DNA of 64,000 nucleotides. Origin: Lantana camara. Lineage: Eukaryota; Streptophyta; Magnoliopsida; Lamiales; Verbenaceae. Each line of letters begins with the position of its first letter. Position 1 is the first letter of the stretch. Positions 22,175 to 33,584 of this stretch are shown here, one piece after another. The notes beneath the pieces are model-generated. The model was not told the DNA's origin. It was given only the letters and a program-made list of their open reading frames with translations, and did no database searches. The position numbers and the translations under genes are program-made. The DNA lies in contig CM074864.1 in assembly GCA_037501455.1 (NCBI GenBank), forward strand, positions 35,242,001 to 35,306,000. Reading direction: 5' to 3'.

Positions 22175-22369
22175 CTTGGGTTGCAAAACCCAAGCTCTCG
22201 TGTCGGGTGAGTCAGTCTAGGTCGTTCGGCTTCAGGAACAACATGACAATGTGATTGCATATGCATTCTCTATTTGTTTATGTGCTCTAATTTTTGAATT
22301 TTGATTGAATTAATTGCACTCTCATGCATAGACTAAAAATAGCATGCATTTTAGTGTTTCTTTAACAGA

Positions 22370-23533
22370 ATGCCTCCACGTAGACATCGTGAGAGATCAC
22401 CGGGACGACGTCGACATCATGATCGTTCCCCTACACCACCAGAACAACAACCTCAACCGCCTCCGATAGATATGGGAAATTTTATGGAAGCGGTCTTTAA
22501 TTATGTGGAACATCGATGGGCTCAAGCGCCACCACCACAACCCGTTGAGCAACCGACTCCACCGAACAGTAATAGGGATTCGCATGGGATGTTTTCTGAG
22601 CTATAATCCCCCTCGGTTCTCAGGCTCTATTGATGACGTAGTTTCAGAAGGGTGGTTGACTCGTTCAGAAAGGATTTATTGAGTTCGGCAGTTTACCACA
22701 CAAGAAAGGGCTCAATTCGCCATATTTCAGCTGGATGGAGAAATTAGAAGTTGTAGGGGAAGAAGTCACTTGGGAAGTTTTCAAAAGAGAGTTTTGGGAA
22801 TGTTTTTTGCCGGAAGTGGTTCGGGAAAGAAAAGAGCAAGAATTTATGGAGTTGAAGCAGGGTAATCGTTCTGTGGCTCAATATATTGCAGCTTTTAACA
22901 AACTTGGGAAGTATGCTCCACATATTACTCGGGATGAGAAGTGGAAGGCCAAAAAGTTTATTACCGGGCTGAGACAGGATTTGAGGCATGGTTAGGCGGC
23001 GCATAATTTTATATCTTTCTCAAACACGGTACAAAGGGCTTTGGAGCAAGAAGAAGAATATAGGAAAAAGGATTCGATTTTCAAGGCACCAATGGGACAA
23101 GGTAGAGGCTCGGCATCGGGATCAAGTATGAGATACAATCCGGGCTAGAGGCCTATGACTTCAGCAGGTGCTCCTCAAAAAGAATATTTCAAGAAGCCTC
23201 GAACTGGAGGTCAGAATGTTCCTCAGGTTACTCGAGCACCTCAGACTTTGCCAACTCCTACGGGGAATCGCCGAGAGGTACCTCCATGTACTCATTGCGG
23301 GGGACCAACTCATACCTATAACAATTGCCGAAGGAGGTTGGGTTTATGCCTCATTTGTGGGAAAAATGACAATTTCGGGGATATTTATCCGGACAATGCT
23401 CCAGGGTTTCGAGGAGGTGTTCCGAGACCTATGATTCAGGCACGTACTTATGCCCTTGAGGGCGAGGAGCAGGATGCTGAGGTGGATCCGACAGCCATGG
23501 TGGAAGGTACCATATGCCTTCACGCCACGAACA
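22370..23533 (+). pseudogene. Gag of element D, copy 1 (broken)
   Basis: Gag would form the retrotransposon particle. The start ATG at 22370 opens an Arg/His-rich leader, then a Pro/Gln-rich stretch. A capsid-like segment follows (EVTWEVFKREFWECF to QYIAAFNKLGKYAPHI), then a zinc knuckle CTHCGGPTHTYNNC (C-x2-C-x4-H-x4-C) near 23288-23330. A second knuckle-like CLICGKNDNF has lost its His. Breaks compared with copy 2 at 47913: a one-base insertion near 22590, a TGA at 22680-22682 shared with copy 2, a deletion of about 32 bp near 22738, and TAG stops at 22993 and about 23146. The frame is then cut by the copia LTR at 23534, at the start of the protease. Confidence 0.85.
23529..23533. repeat. 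Target site duplication of the copia element, left copy
   Basis: GAACA precedes the copia LTR start TGTTAGGAATAG and recurs at 33580-33584. Confidence 0.92.
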
Positions 23534-24681
23534 TGTTAGGAATAGTGCCCTAGAAAGCCGATTGTATATCCGCTTTGTGCTTTTCCTTATTGTAATCACA
23601 GACAATCTTTGAATAAAATAACGAATTGAGGCAACACTTCTTTATATGCTCTTGTTTGGTATGCGTTTACTTTAGCTGTGCATATATGAGAACTCCCCTA
23701 ATCCTGATGACTTTAGGACTCTACCATTTAGGTGAAATGGTTCATAAAACGAGCCCTATATCACATAAGTCATGATTAGTAAAATACTCCAAGCCGATGA
23801 GTCCTACAGACAGTGGGAGTGTCAACTTGACTCCTCTAAGGCTTGCTTGTGGGATCACGCCCATAAGAAGGACCACCTTGTTTCATGGTGGTGGAAAGTG
23901 TATAGTTGATGCGTGCGTGATACATGAGGGTGCTTACTTTAATAAGTAAGTTCACTGAGGTGCCCCGTGTGAGAACATTCCTAAATGGGAAAGGAAGTTT
24001 CTATTTCAGGAAATGGAAACTTCCAGATTAGGAAATATCTCACGAGTCATTGATGTGATTAATTGATCCTTAGACTTGAGGTTCCTTCTCACTTTATGAG
24101 TTAACTCTGTAGTCTTAGGTATAAGCTTTAAAGGGTGTCGCCATAGACAACTGATTCAAGGCTTATGCTGGGGCTGCACAAGTGACTCATGAAAGTGAAT
24201 GAGAATCAAGAAAGGACCTACACTTGCATTTGCAAGGTGATCTCTTATTGTGTAAGTCATTCATATGCCCTATGGAGTCCTTGGCCAAGGCAGTAGATCA
24301 AGACATCAAGAAAAGGGTTTCTTGGATTGAGATCAAATGGATATGAAATGCACTTAGCTTTAAGACAGGATTATTAGGGTTCTGATTATTCCCTTACCCT
24401 AGATCTTGGTTGAGAGATAGTAAGTAGGAGGATTGTATCTCACATGAATCAATGACTTAAAGGTTCTGTCGAATCCGAACATTCCAATTCAGCTAGGGGT
24501 TAAACACCTGTTGCTAGACTATGGTCGTTTAATCTGTGGACTGATTAATTAATTAGTGAATTAATTAATTGGGGTCACTGCTAATTGAATTGAGAACCTA
24601 GAGGGTCACACATAACAACTTGGTTACATGAGTTGAGGCTTGAAAATGATTAAACGAGTTAATCGGGCCAAGAGGGTTCCA

Positions 24682-24749
24682 CACGTGTGAAGTCACACGT
24701 GTGGCTCACGTGAGTGACACGTGTCACTGTGACACGTGTCACACACGTG
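24682..24749. promoter_or_regulatory. Cluster of six CACGTG (G-box) palindromes, copia 5' LTR
   Basis: CACGTG occurs at 24682, 24696, 24707, 24718, 24733 and 24744, six times in 68 bp, mostly inside ACACGTGT contexts. G-boxes bind plant bZIP and bHLH factors (established). Their position about 330 bp upstream of the TATA box fits a U3 enhancer (inference). Confidence 0.75.
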
Positions 24750-25075
24750 TGTGTATATATATATGTTAAATAATTAATTAGTTAATTATTTAATAGACTT
24801 TGGTTTAATTTTGAATTAAAAAGAAAGTCTAATTTTGGAGAAAATAATCTAGTTAATTAATTATGAATTAATTAATTAGATAAAAATAAGTTATTTATTT
24901 TATTATAAATAAAGTATAAAATTATCCAAAAATAGTTTGGATATTTTTAGCTCTCTTAAAAGTTGACTTGAAATAGAATTCAAAGACAAAGTTGGAAAAT
25001 ACTTGATGATCAAGTAATAGGAGAGAGAGGAACCAAATCCTTTCCCAACAAGGATTTGGATCGGCACCCTCTCCC

Positions 25076-25083
25076 TATAAATA
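25076..25083 (+). promoter_or_regulatory. TATA box of the copia 5' LTR
   Basis: CCCTATAAATAGGGG is a textbook plant TATA context. It lies downstream of the G-box cluster and ~390 bp before the LTR end. The partner LTR has it at 33186-33193. Confidence 0.75.
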
Positions 25084-25471
25084 GGGGAGCTCGAGCTCCT
25101 TATGGAGCTAATTGACAATTCTTGGTTCATGTGTTGAACACCTTCCTTTCTCCAAGATTAAATTAAACCGTAGGTTAAGCCTAAACACTAACTAGAGAAC
25201 TAGCATCCTTACTAGTTAGATTGTGATCAAGTTGGTGGACTTTCTCTAGAGACTTCAAGTTAGAAGTTTGAAGATTCGAGCTTTACCAAGGAGAGGGGAT
25301 CAAGCCGCAAGAAGAGCGTTCTTGGGTGGCTTGAAACGCTTCAAGAAAGAATAAAAGAAAAGTAAGTTTTCTATCTTTACGAATTTGGTTACACGATTGC
25401 AAGTTCAAGGTCCTTTTGTTGGGAAATTTTTTTTAAATTCCGCTGCTTTCTGATTCGTGTTTTCCAACAAG

Positions 25472-25483
25472 TGGTATCAGAGC
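25472..25483 (+). other. Primer binding site of the copia element
   Basis: TGGTATCAGAGC, two bases after the LTR end, is complementary to initiator tRNA-Met. Confidence 0.92.
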
Positions 25484-25846
25484 CACCTCGTTAATCGTGT
25501 TTCTGATTCGTCTCAATTATACTGAATTTGGTAGAAATTCTTAGGCTTGATGCGATTGAGTATTTGTAATTGTTTTAGAAAGCCTGAATTACGAAACTGT
25601 AGTTTTTCCTGAAAGTTTCTGAAAATTGGTTTTTATAAAATTTAATTTTGAAAAACAATTTTAAATTTCAAACTGTATAAACTGTTTTTGGATTTCTTGG
25701 ATTGGTTTTGCTTTTGAACGAAAACACGAAACGAAAACCCGGATCGCGACGAACACGCGAAACCCCGCGCGCGAAGGCGTCGCGCGCTGGCTTTGCGCGC
25801 ACCGCCTGCCTGACCTAGGCGTGCACAGGGCGTCCCGCCCAGCCCC

Positions 25847-25987
25847 TCCCGCACGCCGTGCGGGAGCCTTCCGGGCGCGCCTAGGCGCTCCCGCCCAGGG
25901 CGGCCGACACTGGCTGCCCACCCCGCCCGCATGCTTGCGGGAAAGCTGGGCGCAGCAGCGCCCGCACTCGCGCGGCCTTGGCCGCGC
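25847..25987. repeat. Run of four GC hairpins in the copia leader
   Basis: TCCCGCAC/GTGCGGGA (25847-25865), CCCGCA/TGCGGG (25926-25941), GGGCGC/GCGCCC (25948-25963) and GCGCGGCC/GGCCGCGC (25970-25987), with 2-4 nt loops. Such stable stems in a retroelement leader could act in RNA dimerisation, packaging or translation initiation (inference). Confidence 0.8.
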
Positions 25988-27183
25988 GCTGTGCGCGACT
26001 GTCGCGCGCACTGCGTGCGTGCGGTCTTCTCCGCGTACGGGTCCCGTTTTCGCGATCCGGCCTTTTCGTGTTTCGTGCAATCCAGTCCCAATTTTATTTT
26101 AATTTTAAAATTTTATTTTTGAATATTTATTTTAATTTTGAACAAAACTTAAAATTGGGATTTTTGAGAAATTGAAACGGTTTATATTTTGGGAAAATAC
26201 ATCTTGATAAAATTATTAATTTTCAGAAATTAATTGGAATTTTATTTGTTTTGGTAATTTGGGATTTATTGAAAACTTTTATAAATAAGACTCGCATCAA
26301 GTCGTGTTTTAAGCTATTAGAGCTTAAAGCGAGAATTTTAATTTATTGGTTAAATTTAAATTCTTGCAAAAGCATGTTAAGTGATCATGGGTTTAGATCT
26401 ATGTATGGTTTTAATTTATGCACATAGATGGTTTAAATTGGGGTTGGAGCCCTATAGTTGCGTTTTTCAATTGAGGTTGGAGCCTCACTTATGTGCGTAC
26501 TGTTATGTGATTTATTATGTGGCTTTCCATATTACTGTTTTTGAGGCCGGGGTATGCCCCGTGTAATTGTCTAAGGCCAATATGAAGATTGAGCCTTATT
26601 ACTTTATGTCTTTTTCTTTTTATTGTAATTTGAGAGTAGAGATAGGTGGTGAGGTTTTATTTTCATTTTGGAGACAATGCACCCATGGAGTAAGATGGAC
26701 CACATTCAAGTAACAAGGAGGCCATAAGTGAAGACCCCTCAAAATGTTAGGGAGGGGAATCTCAATTGTTAAATGTAATAGAGATAGGGCTCGTATTTTG
26801 TTACCGCTTTCCCTTATGTGATTTGAACTGTTTATGTGGCATGTATGCTAGAACTTGTGATTGTGGAGTGGCTCCCACATATCACGCATAAGATAGGTAG
26901 AACCCATGATCATTACATGTTAGTATCATGCTAGGACATGTTATCTGTTTATGTGCTTGTTTGAAATGCATTTAAGTGTACTTGCATTAATCAAGACTAA
27001 TAAAATTGGATAACATATATGTTGGTGAGGTCGAACTGGACAACTCTCCGGTTGATTCGAAAATTCCCATTAAATATTAAGCTAATTTCGAACAAATAGG
27101 TGTTTAATTCGAGATGCAAATTTTGAATTAAATTCCTAGCATTCCATCAATAGGTTTTAAGTTTAGTAAGTAAAGCTAGTTAT

Positions 27184-27505
27184 TGTCCGCGAGTCGTAGG
27201 ATAGCTAGTGGAGCTTATTAGTTCTTAGTTACCTAATTGATCATTTTAAATGATCAATATTTCGTGGTCAATTTTAGCAAGGGCGATGTCCGCGAGTCGT
27301 GGGTCGTTCGAACTAAGTTTTGGTCATGATCTTATGATTGACGGGTCTAGCTTAACGCCTAAGTAAATATGGATGTCGCACGAGTCGTGGGTCCATATTG
27401 AAAGATAGGTGATGCAAAAACAATTACTAAGAGTTCTAAAGGTGTTAGAATTGGTAAGCTGTACCTACCTAGGGTTCTTACTTAGAATGTCCGCGAGTCG
27501 TGGGT
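27184..27505 (+). repeat. Four dispersed TGTCCGCGAGTCGTGGG motifs in the copia leader
   Basis: Copies start at about 27184, 27287, 27373 (variant GTCGCACGAGTCGTGGG) and 27488, at 85-115 bp intervals in otherwise unrelated AT-rich sequence. Confidence 0.85.
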
Positions 27506-27710
27506 TCGAGGTAAAATGCCTAGGATCTTAGTACCCATTGGGAAACGCGTTCCTCTTAGATCTTTGGGAATTCTAGATCTTTGAAAAACAGTGGGAGCTA
27601 CATTAGATTAAAGACCTTATCTTTTGTATATCGTTATAATTCAGCATGCTCACCAGTTCTCTGATTTACCATTTAGGTCGTAGCTTCTGTGATTCTCTAC
27701 GTGTTTTGAA

Positions 27711-28654
27711 ATGGCAACCAAAAACCCTCTTGTATCGATCCTCGAGTCAAACAAGTTGACTGGTCCCAACTATTCTGATTGGCTGAGGAATCTAAAAATC
27801 ATTTAGATTATGAGAAGAGAACTTATGTTCTCTTCGAAGGGGAGCCTACTCCCGAAGGGGAGGCTCCCACTCGGGCCGAGCGGGATGCGATTCAGAAGTG
27901 GAAGGATGATAATCTCCAAGCCCGTTGCCTTATGTTGGCTAACATGTCTCCGGACTTGCAAAGGTAACATGAGGCCATGGAATTTGCTTGGGAGATTTAC
28001 GACAACTTAGAGCAACTTTACCGCCCTCATGAACGTGTTACAAGGTATAACACTTCAAAGGAATTGTTCCACTTGAGAATGAGGGAAGGTTCAAGTGTCC
28101 ATGAATATGGACTCAAGTTTCTTGCCCTTACTGAGAAACTTGCTTCCATGGACATGCCACTGAAAGATGAGCTTTCAGTGGATTTGTTGCTGGCTTCGCT
28201 CCCACCATCATTCAACCCATTTGTCCTTAACTTCAACATGAATCATGCTGGTGCTACTGTAGCTGAGCTGATTAGTCAGCTTGTGACTGCTGAAAGCACG
28301 ATCAAGAAGGACAATAAGGTTTTGATGGTGAATGCTCCATCTTCCTCTTCTGGGCCTTCTAAAGGTAAGGGCAAGAAAGCCCAAAAGAAGAAGAAGAAAC
28401 CCCTTAGGCCCACTGGTGGCATTTCGAAGGGGAAGGCCCAAAAGAAGAAGCGTGATCAGAAAGAGGATGTTTGCTTCCATTGTGGCAAAGCGGGACATTG
28501 GAGGAGAAACTGCCCAGAGTACAAGGCTACTCTAAAGAAAGGTATCTTTCTCGTTGAAGTAAATCTTTCTATTAATTCTAGTTCTTGGGTACTTGATACC
28601 GGTTGTGGAACTCATATCTGTAATAATGTACAGATGCTAAGTGATGTTCAATAA
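27711..28654 (+). pseudogene. Copia gag (broken) into protease start
   Basis: Gag is the structural protein of the particle. The ATG at 27711 opens MATKNPLVSILESNKLTG, a typical copia gag start, followed by PNYSDW. The frame breaks by one base near 27805 and has TAA at 27965-27967. It then runs intact with the capsid-like segment (EIYDNLEQLY, LRMREGSSVHEYGLKF, LASLPPSFNPFV). A Lys-rich stretch follows, then one zinc knuckle CFHCGKAGHWRRNC (C-x2-C-x4-H-x4-C) near 28473-28514. The protease starts at about 28585 with SSWVLDTGCGTHI (active-site Asp in DTG). A TAA at 28652-28654 interrupts the protease in the same frame as the downstream pol. Confidence 0.9.
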
Positions 28655-31627
28655 CTAAAAGAAGGAGAATGTGTCTTGAAGATCGGCGATGGCTCAAACG
28701 TTGAAGCTCGAGCTTTAGGCACAATTAGATTAGATTTAGGTAGTTTTGAGTTAGTATTAAATAAAGTCCTTTATGTACCGAGCATTATTCGTAATATAAT
28801 TTCAGTTCCAATATTAGATTGTGAAGGTTACGAAACTTATATTAAGAATGGTAAATATTTTATCAAACGGAACAACTCTTCCGTTCACATCGGTACTCTA
28901 AGTAATGGGCTTTATCTAACTCAGAATATCAATATTATGAATATACAACGAGAAACGAAGCGTAAGAGAGATGACAAAGTTTCAGCTCCCTTATGGCACG
29001 CTAGATTAGGACACATTTCCAAGAACAGAATTAGCAAGATAAACACTTTAGGATCATTCTCTGAAAATGATCTCAAAGAGTTAACTTCTTGCGAATCCTG
29101 TCTCAAAGGAAAGATGTCCAAAGTTCCTTTTAAAGGAACTGTGGAACGTGCCACTGAGGTTTTGGATTTGATCCATACTGATGTTTGTGGACCGCTTAGT
29201 GTAAGCACTAGAAACAATCATCAGTACTTCATAACCTTTACTGATGACTTTAGTCGGTATGGTTATGTATACTTAATGAAGTATAAATCTGAAGCTTTTG
29301 AGAAATTCTTAGAATTTCAAAAGGAGGTTGAGAACCAAACTGGTCACAAGATCAAAGCACTTCGATCTGATCGAGGAGGCGAATATCTTAGTGAAGAATT
29401 CCTTAATCATCTCAAAGATAATGGGATTATCTCTCAATGGACTCCTCCGGGAACTCCTCAGCTTAATGGAGTTTCTGAGAGAAGGAATCGAACCCTACTT
29501 GATATGGTTCGTTCCATGATGAGTTTCACTGACATACCACCTTCTTTCTGGGGTTATGCCCTAGAAAGTGCAGCAAAGATTTTGAATCTAGTTCCCTCTA
29601 AGTCAGTCCCTAAAATGCCCTATGAAATGTGGCATGGTAAAATCCTTAGTTATTCTTACTTAAGAATTTGGGGTTGTCCTGCTTACGTGTAGAGGACAGT
29701 GGGAGATAAGCTAGAATCTCGTTCTAACTTATGCTACTTTGTAGGTTATCCTAAGGAATCCATAGGATACTACTTCTATGATCAATCTGAGCAAAAGGTG
29801 TTTGTTTCCAGAAATGCTACTTTTCTGGAGGAACCGTTCCTTAAGGAAAAGCAAGGCAAGATCATAGAATTAGAAGAAGTACAAAGTGACCCCATACCAC
29901 CCACTGAAGAAACGTCCCACTCTGATCAACCACAACCAATCACGAATTTCGATACACATGAAAATCCTCCTCTAAGGCGTTCTGAACGCAATCCTAGACA
30001 GCCGGAGAGATGGTATGGATTCTTCCATGAAATCTCTCAAAAGGATAATGATCCTTCAACATATGAGGAGGCACTTTCAGATTCTGAGTCTGAACCGTGG
30101 ATAGAAGCCATGAAATCCGAAATGGATTCCATGAACTCCAACCAAGTTTGGACCTTGGTAGATTTGCCTGATGGGGTCAAACCCATAGGTTGCAAATGGA
30201 TCTTTAAGAGAAAGCTTGGAGTTGATGGAAGCATTGCAGCCTACAAAGCAAGACTGGTTGCAAAAAGATTCACTCAGAGACCCGGCGTGGACTTTGGCGA
30301 AACCTTTTCACCAGTTGCAATGCAAAAGTCTATACGGATCATGCTTGCCATTGCTGCATATTATGACTATGAGATATGGCAAATGGATGTGAAAACTGCC
30401 TTTCTCAATGGTGACATTGACAAAGACATTTATATGGAGCAACCCATAGGTTTCACATTCAGTGGGAGTGAGCAAAAGGTTTGCAAACTCCAAAGATCAA
30501 TCTATGGATTGAAACAGGCTTCTAGGAATTGGAACATTCGATTTGATGAATCAGTCAAAGCGTTTGGCTTCATCCAAATTTCGAATGAATCATGTGTGTA
30601 TAGAAAGGAATTGGAGACCTCAGTGCAATTCTTAGTACTTTATGTTGATGACATCCTTCTTATTGGGAATTCGAAGGATGACATGAAAGTAACTAAGTTG
30701 TGGTTATCGAACCAATTCGAGATGAAAGATCTTGGTAATGCGTCCTATATCCTTGGAATCAAAATCTATAGAGATAGATCTAGAAGGTTAATAGGACTAT
30801 CACAGTCGATGTACATTGACAAAGTATTGAAGAGATTCAATATGGAGTCAGCAAAGGTTAAGAACCTTCCTATGAGTGTAGGAACATGTCTTTCAAAGAA
30901 GATGTGTCCTAAGACTAACCTTGAGAAGGAAAGAATGACTCATACACCTTATGCATCAGCAATAGGTAGCATAATGTATGCAATGTTATGTACTCGACCG
31001 GATGTGGCTTATGCACTTAGTGTGACAAGTCGTTTCCAATCTGACCCTGGAGATGGTCACTGGGCTGCCGTGAAGAATATTCTTAAGTACTTAAAGAGTA
31101 CTAAAGATTTATTCTTAGTTTACGGAGGTCAGAAAGATCTTAATGTCGAAGGATACTGCGATGCAAGCTTTGCATCTGACTTAGATGATTTTAAGTCAAT
31201 GTCAGGATACATTTTCTGCCTAAACGGCGGTGCAGTGAGTTGGAAGAGTTCCAAGTAGACTACCACTGCAGATTCGACCACTGAGGCCGAATACTTAGCT
31301 TCAAATGCAGCTAAGGAAGGTGTTTGGATTAGAAACTTCATTCAAGAGTTGAATGTTGCTCCTAGCATGAAAGACCCCATTACTGTGTTTTGTGACAACA
31401 CTGGGGCGGTTGCTCAAGCAAGAGAACCAAGATCTCACCAACGGACCAAGCACATTATGAGGAAGTATCACCTAATCCGTGATATTATCAAAAGAGGAGA
31501 TGTGCTAATTGAGAGGGTCACATCAGCAGAGAACGTGGCAGATCCACTTACTAAACCCCTTAGTCGAGAAGCTTTCCAAGGTCATCTTCAGAAGATGGGA
31601 CCTAGAGTAGCTTTAGAATGGCTTTGA
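28655..31627 (+). pseudogene. Copia pol: protease end, integrase, reverse transcriptase, RNase H (three domains with stops)
   Basis: The frame is the same as gag. The GAG-pre-integrase segment PLWHARLGHIS and the zinc-binding Cys pair CESCLKGK (28990-29110) precede the integrase core with HTDVCGPL, SDRGGEY and the SERRNRTLLDMVR glutamate region. RT begins near 30150 (CKWIFKRKLG) and includes VKTAFLNGDI and the catalytic YVDDILL (about 30640). RNase H holds EGYCDASFASD and, after the last stop, TEAEYLA and the CDNTGAV/RTKHI tail that ends at 31627. Single in-frame stops are at 29690-29692 and 31256-31258. Otherwise the reading frame is intact, which agrees with a recent insertion. Confidence 0.93.
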
Positions 31628-31628
31628 C

Positions 31629-31643
31629 GGGCAAGTGGGAGAT
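31629..31643 (+). other. Polypurine tract of the copia element
   Basis: GGGCAAGTGGGAGAT directly precedes the 3' LTR start. It primes plus-strand DNA synthesis in copia elements. Confidence 0.8.
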
Positions 31644-33579
31644 TGTTAGGAATAGTGCCCTAGAAAGCCGATTGTATATCTGCTTTGTGCTTTTCCTTAT
31701 TGTAATCACAGACAATCTTTGAATAAAATAACGAATTGAGGCAACACTTCTTTATATGCTCTTGTTTGGTATGCGTTTACTTTAGCTGTGCATGTATGAG
31801 AACTCCCCTAATCCTGATGACTTTAGGACTCTACCATTTAGGTGAAATGGTTCATGAAACGAGCCCTATATCATATAAGTCATGATTAGTAAAATACTCC
31901 AAGCCGATGAGTCCTATAGACAGTGGGAGTGTCAACTTGACTCCTCTAAGGCTTGCTTGTGGGATCACGCCCTTAAGAAGGACCACCTTGTTTCATGGAG
32001 GTGGAAAGTGTATAGTTGATGCGTGCGTGATACATGAGGGTGCTTACTTTAATAAGTAAGTTCACTGAGGTGCCCCGTGTGAGAACATTCCTAAATGGGA
32101 AAGGAAGTTTCTATTTCAGGAAATGGAAACTTCCAGATTAGGAAATATGTCACGAGTCATTGATGTGATTAATTGATCCTTAGACTTGAGGTTCCTTCTC
32201 ACTTTATGAGTTAACTCTGTAGTCTTAGGTATAAGCTTTAAAGGGTGTCGCCATAGACAACTGATTCAAGGCTTATGCTGGGGCTGCACAAGTGACTCAT
32301 GAAAGTGAATGAGAATCAAGAAAGGACCTACACTTGCATTTGCAAGGTGATCTCTTATTGTGTAAGTCATTCATATGCCCTATGGAGTCCTTGGCCAAGG
32401 CAGTAGATAAAGACATCAAGAAAAGGGTTTCTTGGATTGAGATCAAATGGATATGAAATGCACTTAGCTTTAAGACCGGATTATTAGGGTTCTGATTATT
32501 CCCTTACCCTAGATCTTGGTTGAGAGATAGTAAGTAGGAGGATTGTATCTCACATGAATCAATGACTTAAAGGTTCTGTCGAATCCGAACATTCCAATTC
32601 AGCTAGGTGTTAAACACCTGTTGCTAGACTATGGTCGTTTAATCTGTGGACTGATTAATTAATTAGTGAATTAATTAATTGGGGTCACTGCTAATTGAAT
32701 TGAGAACCTAAAGGGTCACACACAACAACTTGGTTACATGAGTTGAGGCTTGAAAATGATTAAACGAGTTAATCGGGCCAAGAGGGTTCCACACGTGTGA
32801 AGTCACACGTGTGGCTCACGTGAGTGACACGTGTCACTGTGACACGTGTCACACATGTGTGTATATATATATATGTTAAATAATTAATTAGTTAATTATT
32901 TAATAGACTTTGGTTTAATTTTGAATTAAAAAGAAAGTCTAATTTTGGAAAAAATAATCTAGTTAATTAATTATGAATTAATTAATTAGATAAAAATAAG
33001 TTATTTATTTTATTATAAATAAAGTATAAAATTATCCAAAAATAGTTTGGATATTTTTAGCTCTCTTAAAAGTTGACTTGAAATAGAATTCAAAGTCAAA
33101 GTTGGAAAATACTTGATGATCAAGTAATAGGAGAGAGAGGAACCAAATCCTCTCCCAACAAGGATTTGCATCGGCACCCTCTCCCTATAAATAGGGGAGC
33201 TCGAGCTCCTTATGGAGCTAATTGACAATTCTTGGTTCATGTGTTGAACACCTTCCTTTCTCCAAGATTAAATTAAACCCTAGGTTAAGCCTAAACACTC
33301 ACTAGAGAACTAGCATCCTTACTAGTTAGATTGTGATCAAGTTGGTGGACTTTCTCTAGAGACTTCAAGTTAGAAGTTTGAAGATTCGAGCTTTACCAAG
33401 GAGAGGGGATCAAGCCGCGAGAAGAGCGTTCTTGGGTGGCTTGAAACGCTTCAAAAAAGAATAAAAGAAAAGTAAGTTTTCTATCTTTACGAATTTGGTT
33501 ACACGATTGCGAGTTCAAGGTCCTTTTGTTGGGAATTTTTTTTTAAATTCCGCTGCTTTCTGATTCGTGTTTTCCAACA
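31644..33579 (+). repeat. 3' LTR of the copia element (1936 bp)
   Basis: It has the same length and ends as 23534-25469. Five of the six CACGTG boxes remain (32792, 32806, 32817, 32828, 32843); the sixth is CACATG. TATA box at 33186-33193. Confidence 0.95.
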
Positions 33580-33584
33580 GAACA
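33580..33584. repeat. Target site duplication of the copia element, right copy
   Basis: GAACA, after which the D protease sequence resumes (HALFDPGATHSF). Confidence 0.92.

Larger units (their letters stand above)
23534..25469 (+). repeat. 5' LTR of the copia element (1936 bp)
   Basis: It starts TGTTAGGAATAGTGCCC and ends TTTTCCAACA. It holds a cluster of six CACGTG boxes at 24682-24749 and a TATA box at 25076-25083. Confidence 0.95.
25484..27710 (+). other. Long copia leader with GC-rich hairpin island and repeated motif
   Basis: This 2.2-kb untranslated leader precedes gag. It contains a strongly GC-rich block (about 25735-26085) with consecutive perfect hairpins, and four copies of a TGTCCGCGAGTCGTGGGT-like motif between 27184 and 27505. 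No conserved reading frame spans it. The 139-149 codon minus-strand frames in the GC block reflect its composition. Confidence 0.8.
23534..33579 (+). mobile_element. Ty1/copia LTR retrotransposon (10.05 kb)
   Basis: Two 1936-bp LTRs flank a tRNA-Met primer site, a 2.2-kb leader, a gag-pol region in the copia order protease, integrase, RT, RNase H, and a polypurine tract. Perfect GAACA duplications flank it. The LTRs differ at roughly 25 positions by eye (about 1.3%), so the insertion is recent. It sits at the gag/protease boundary of element D copy 1. Integrase before RT and YVDDILL in RT identify Ty1/copia. The clade is not certain; a Tork-like group is my guess. Confidence 0.95.

Noticed and set aside
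25642..26091. Open frames of 139-149 codons on the minus strand, rich in Arg, Ala and Gly
   Set aside because: They coincide with the GC-rich hairpin block of the copia leader, run antisense to the element and have no family resemblance; long frames are expected in GC-rich DNA.
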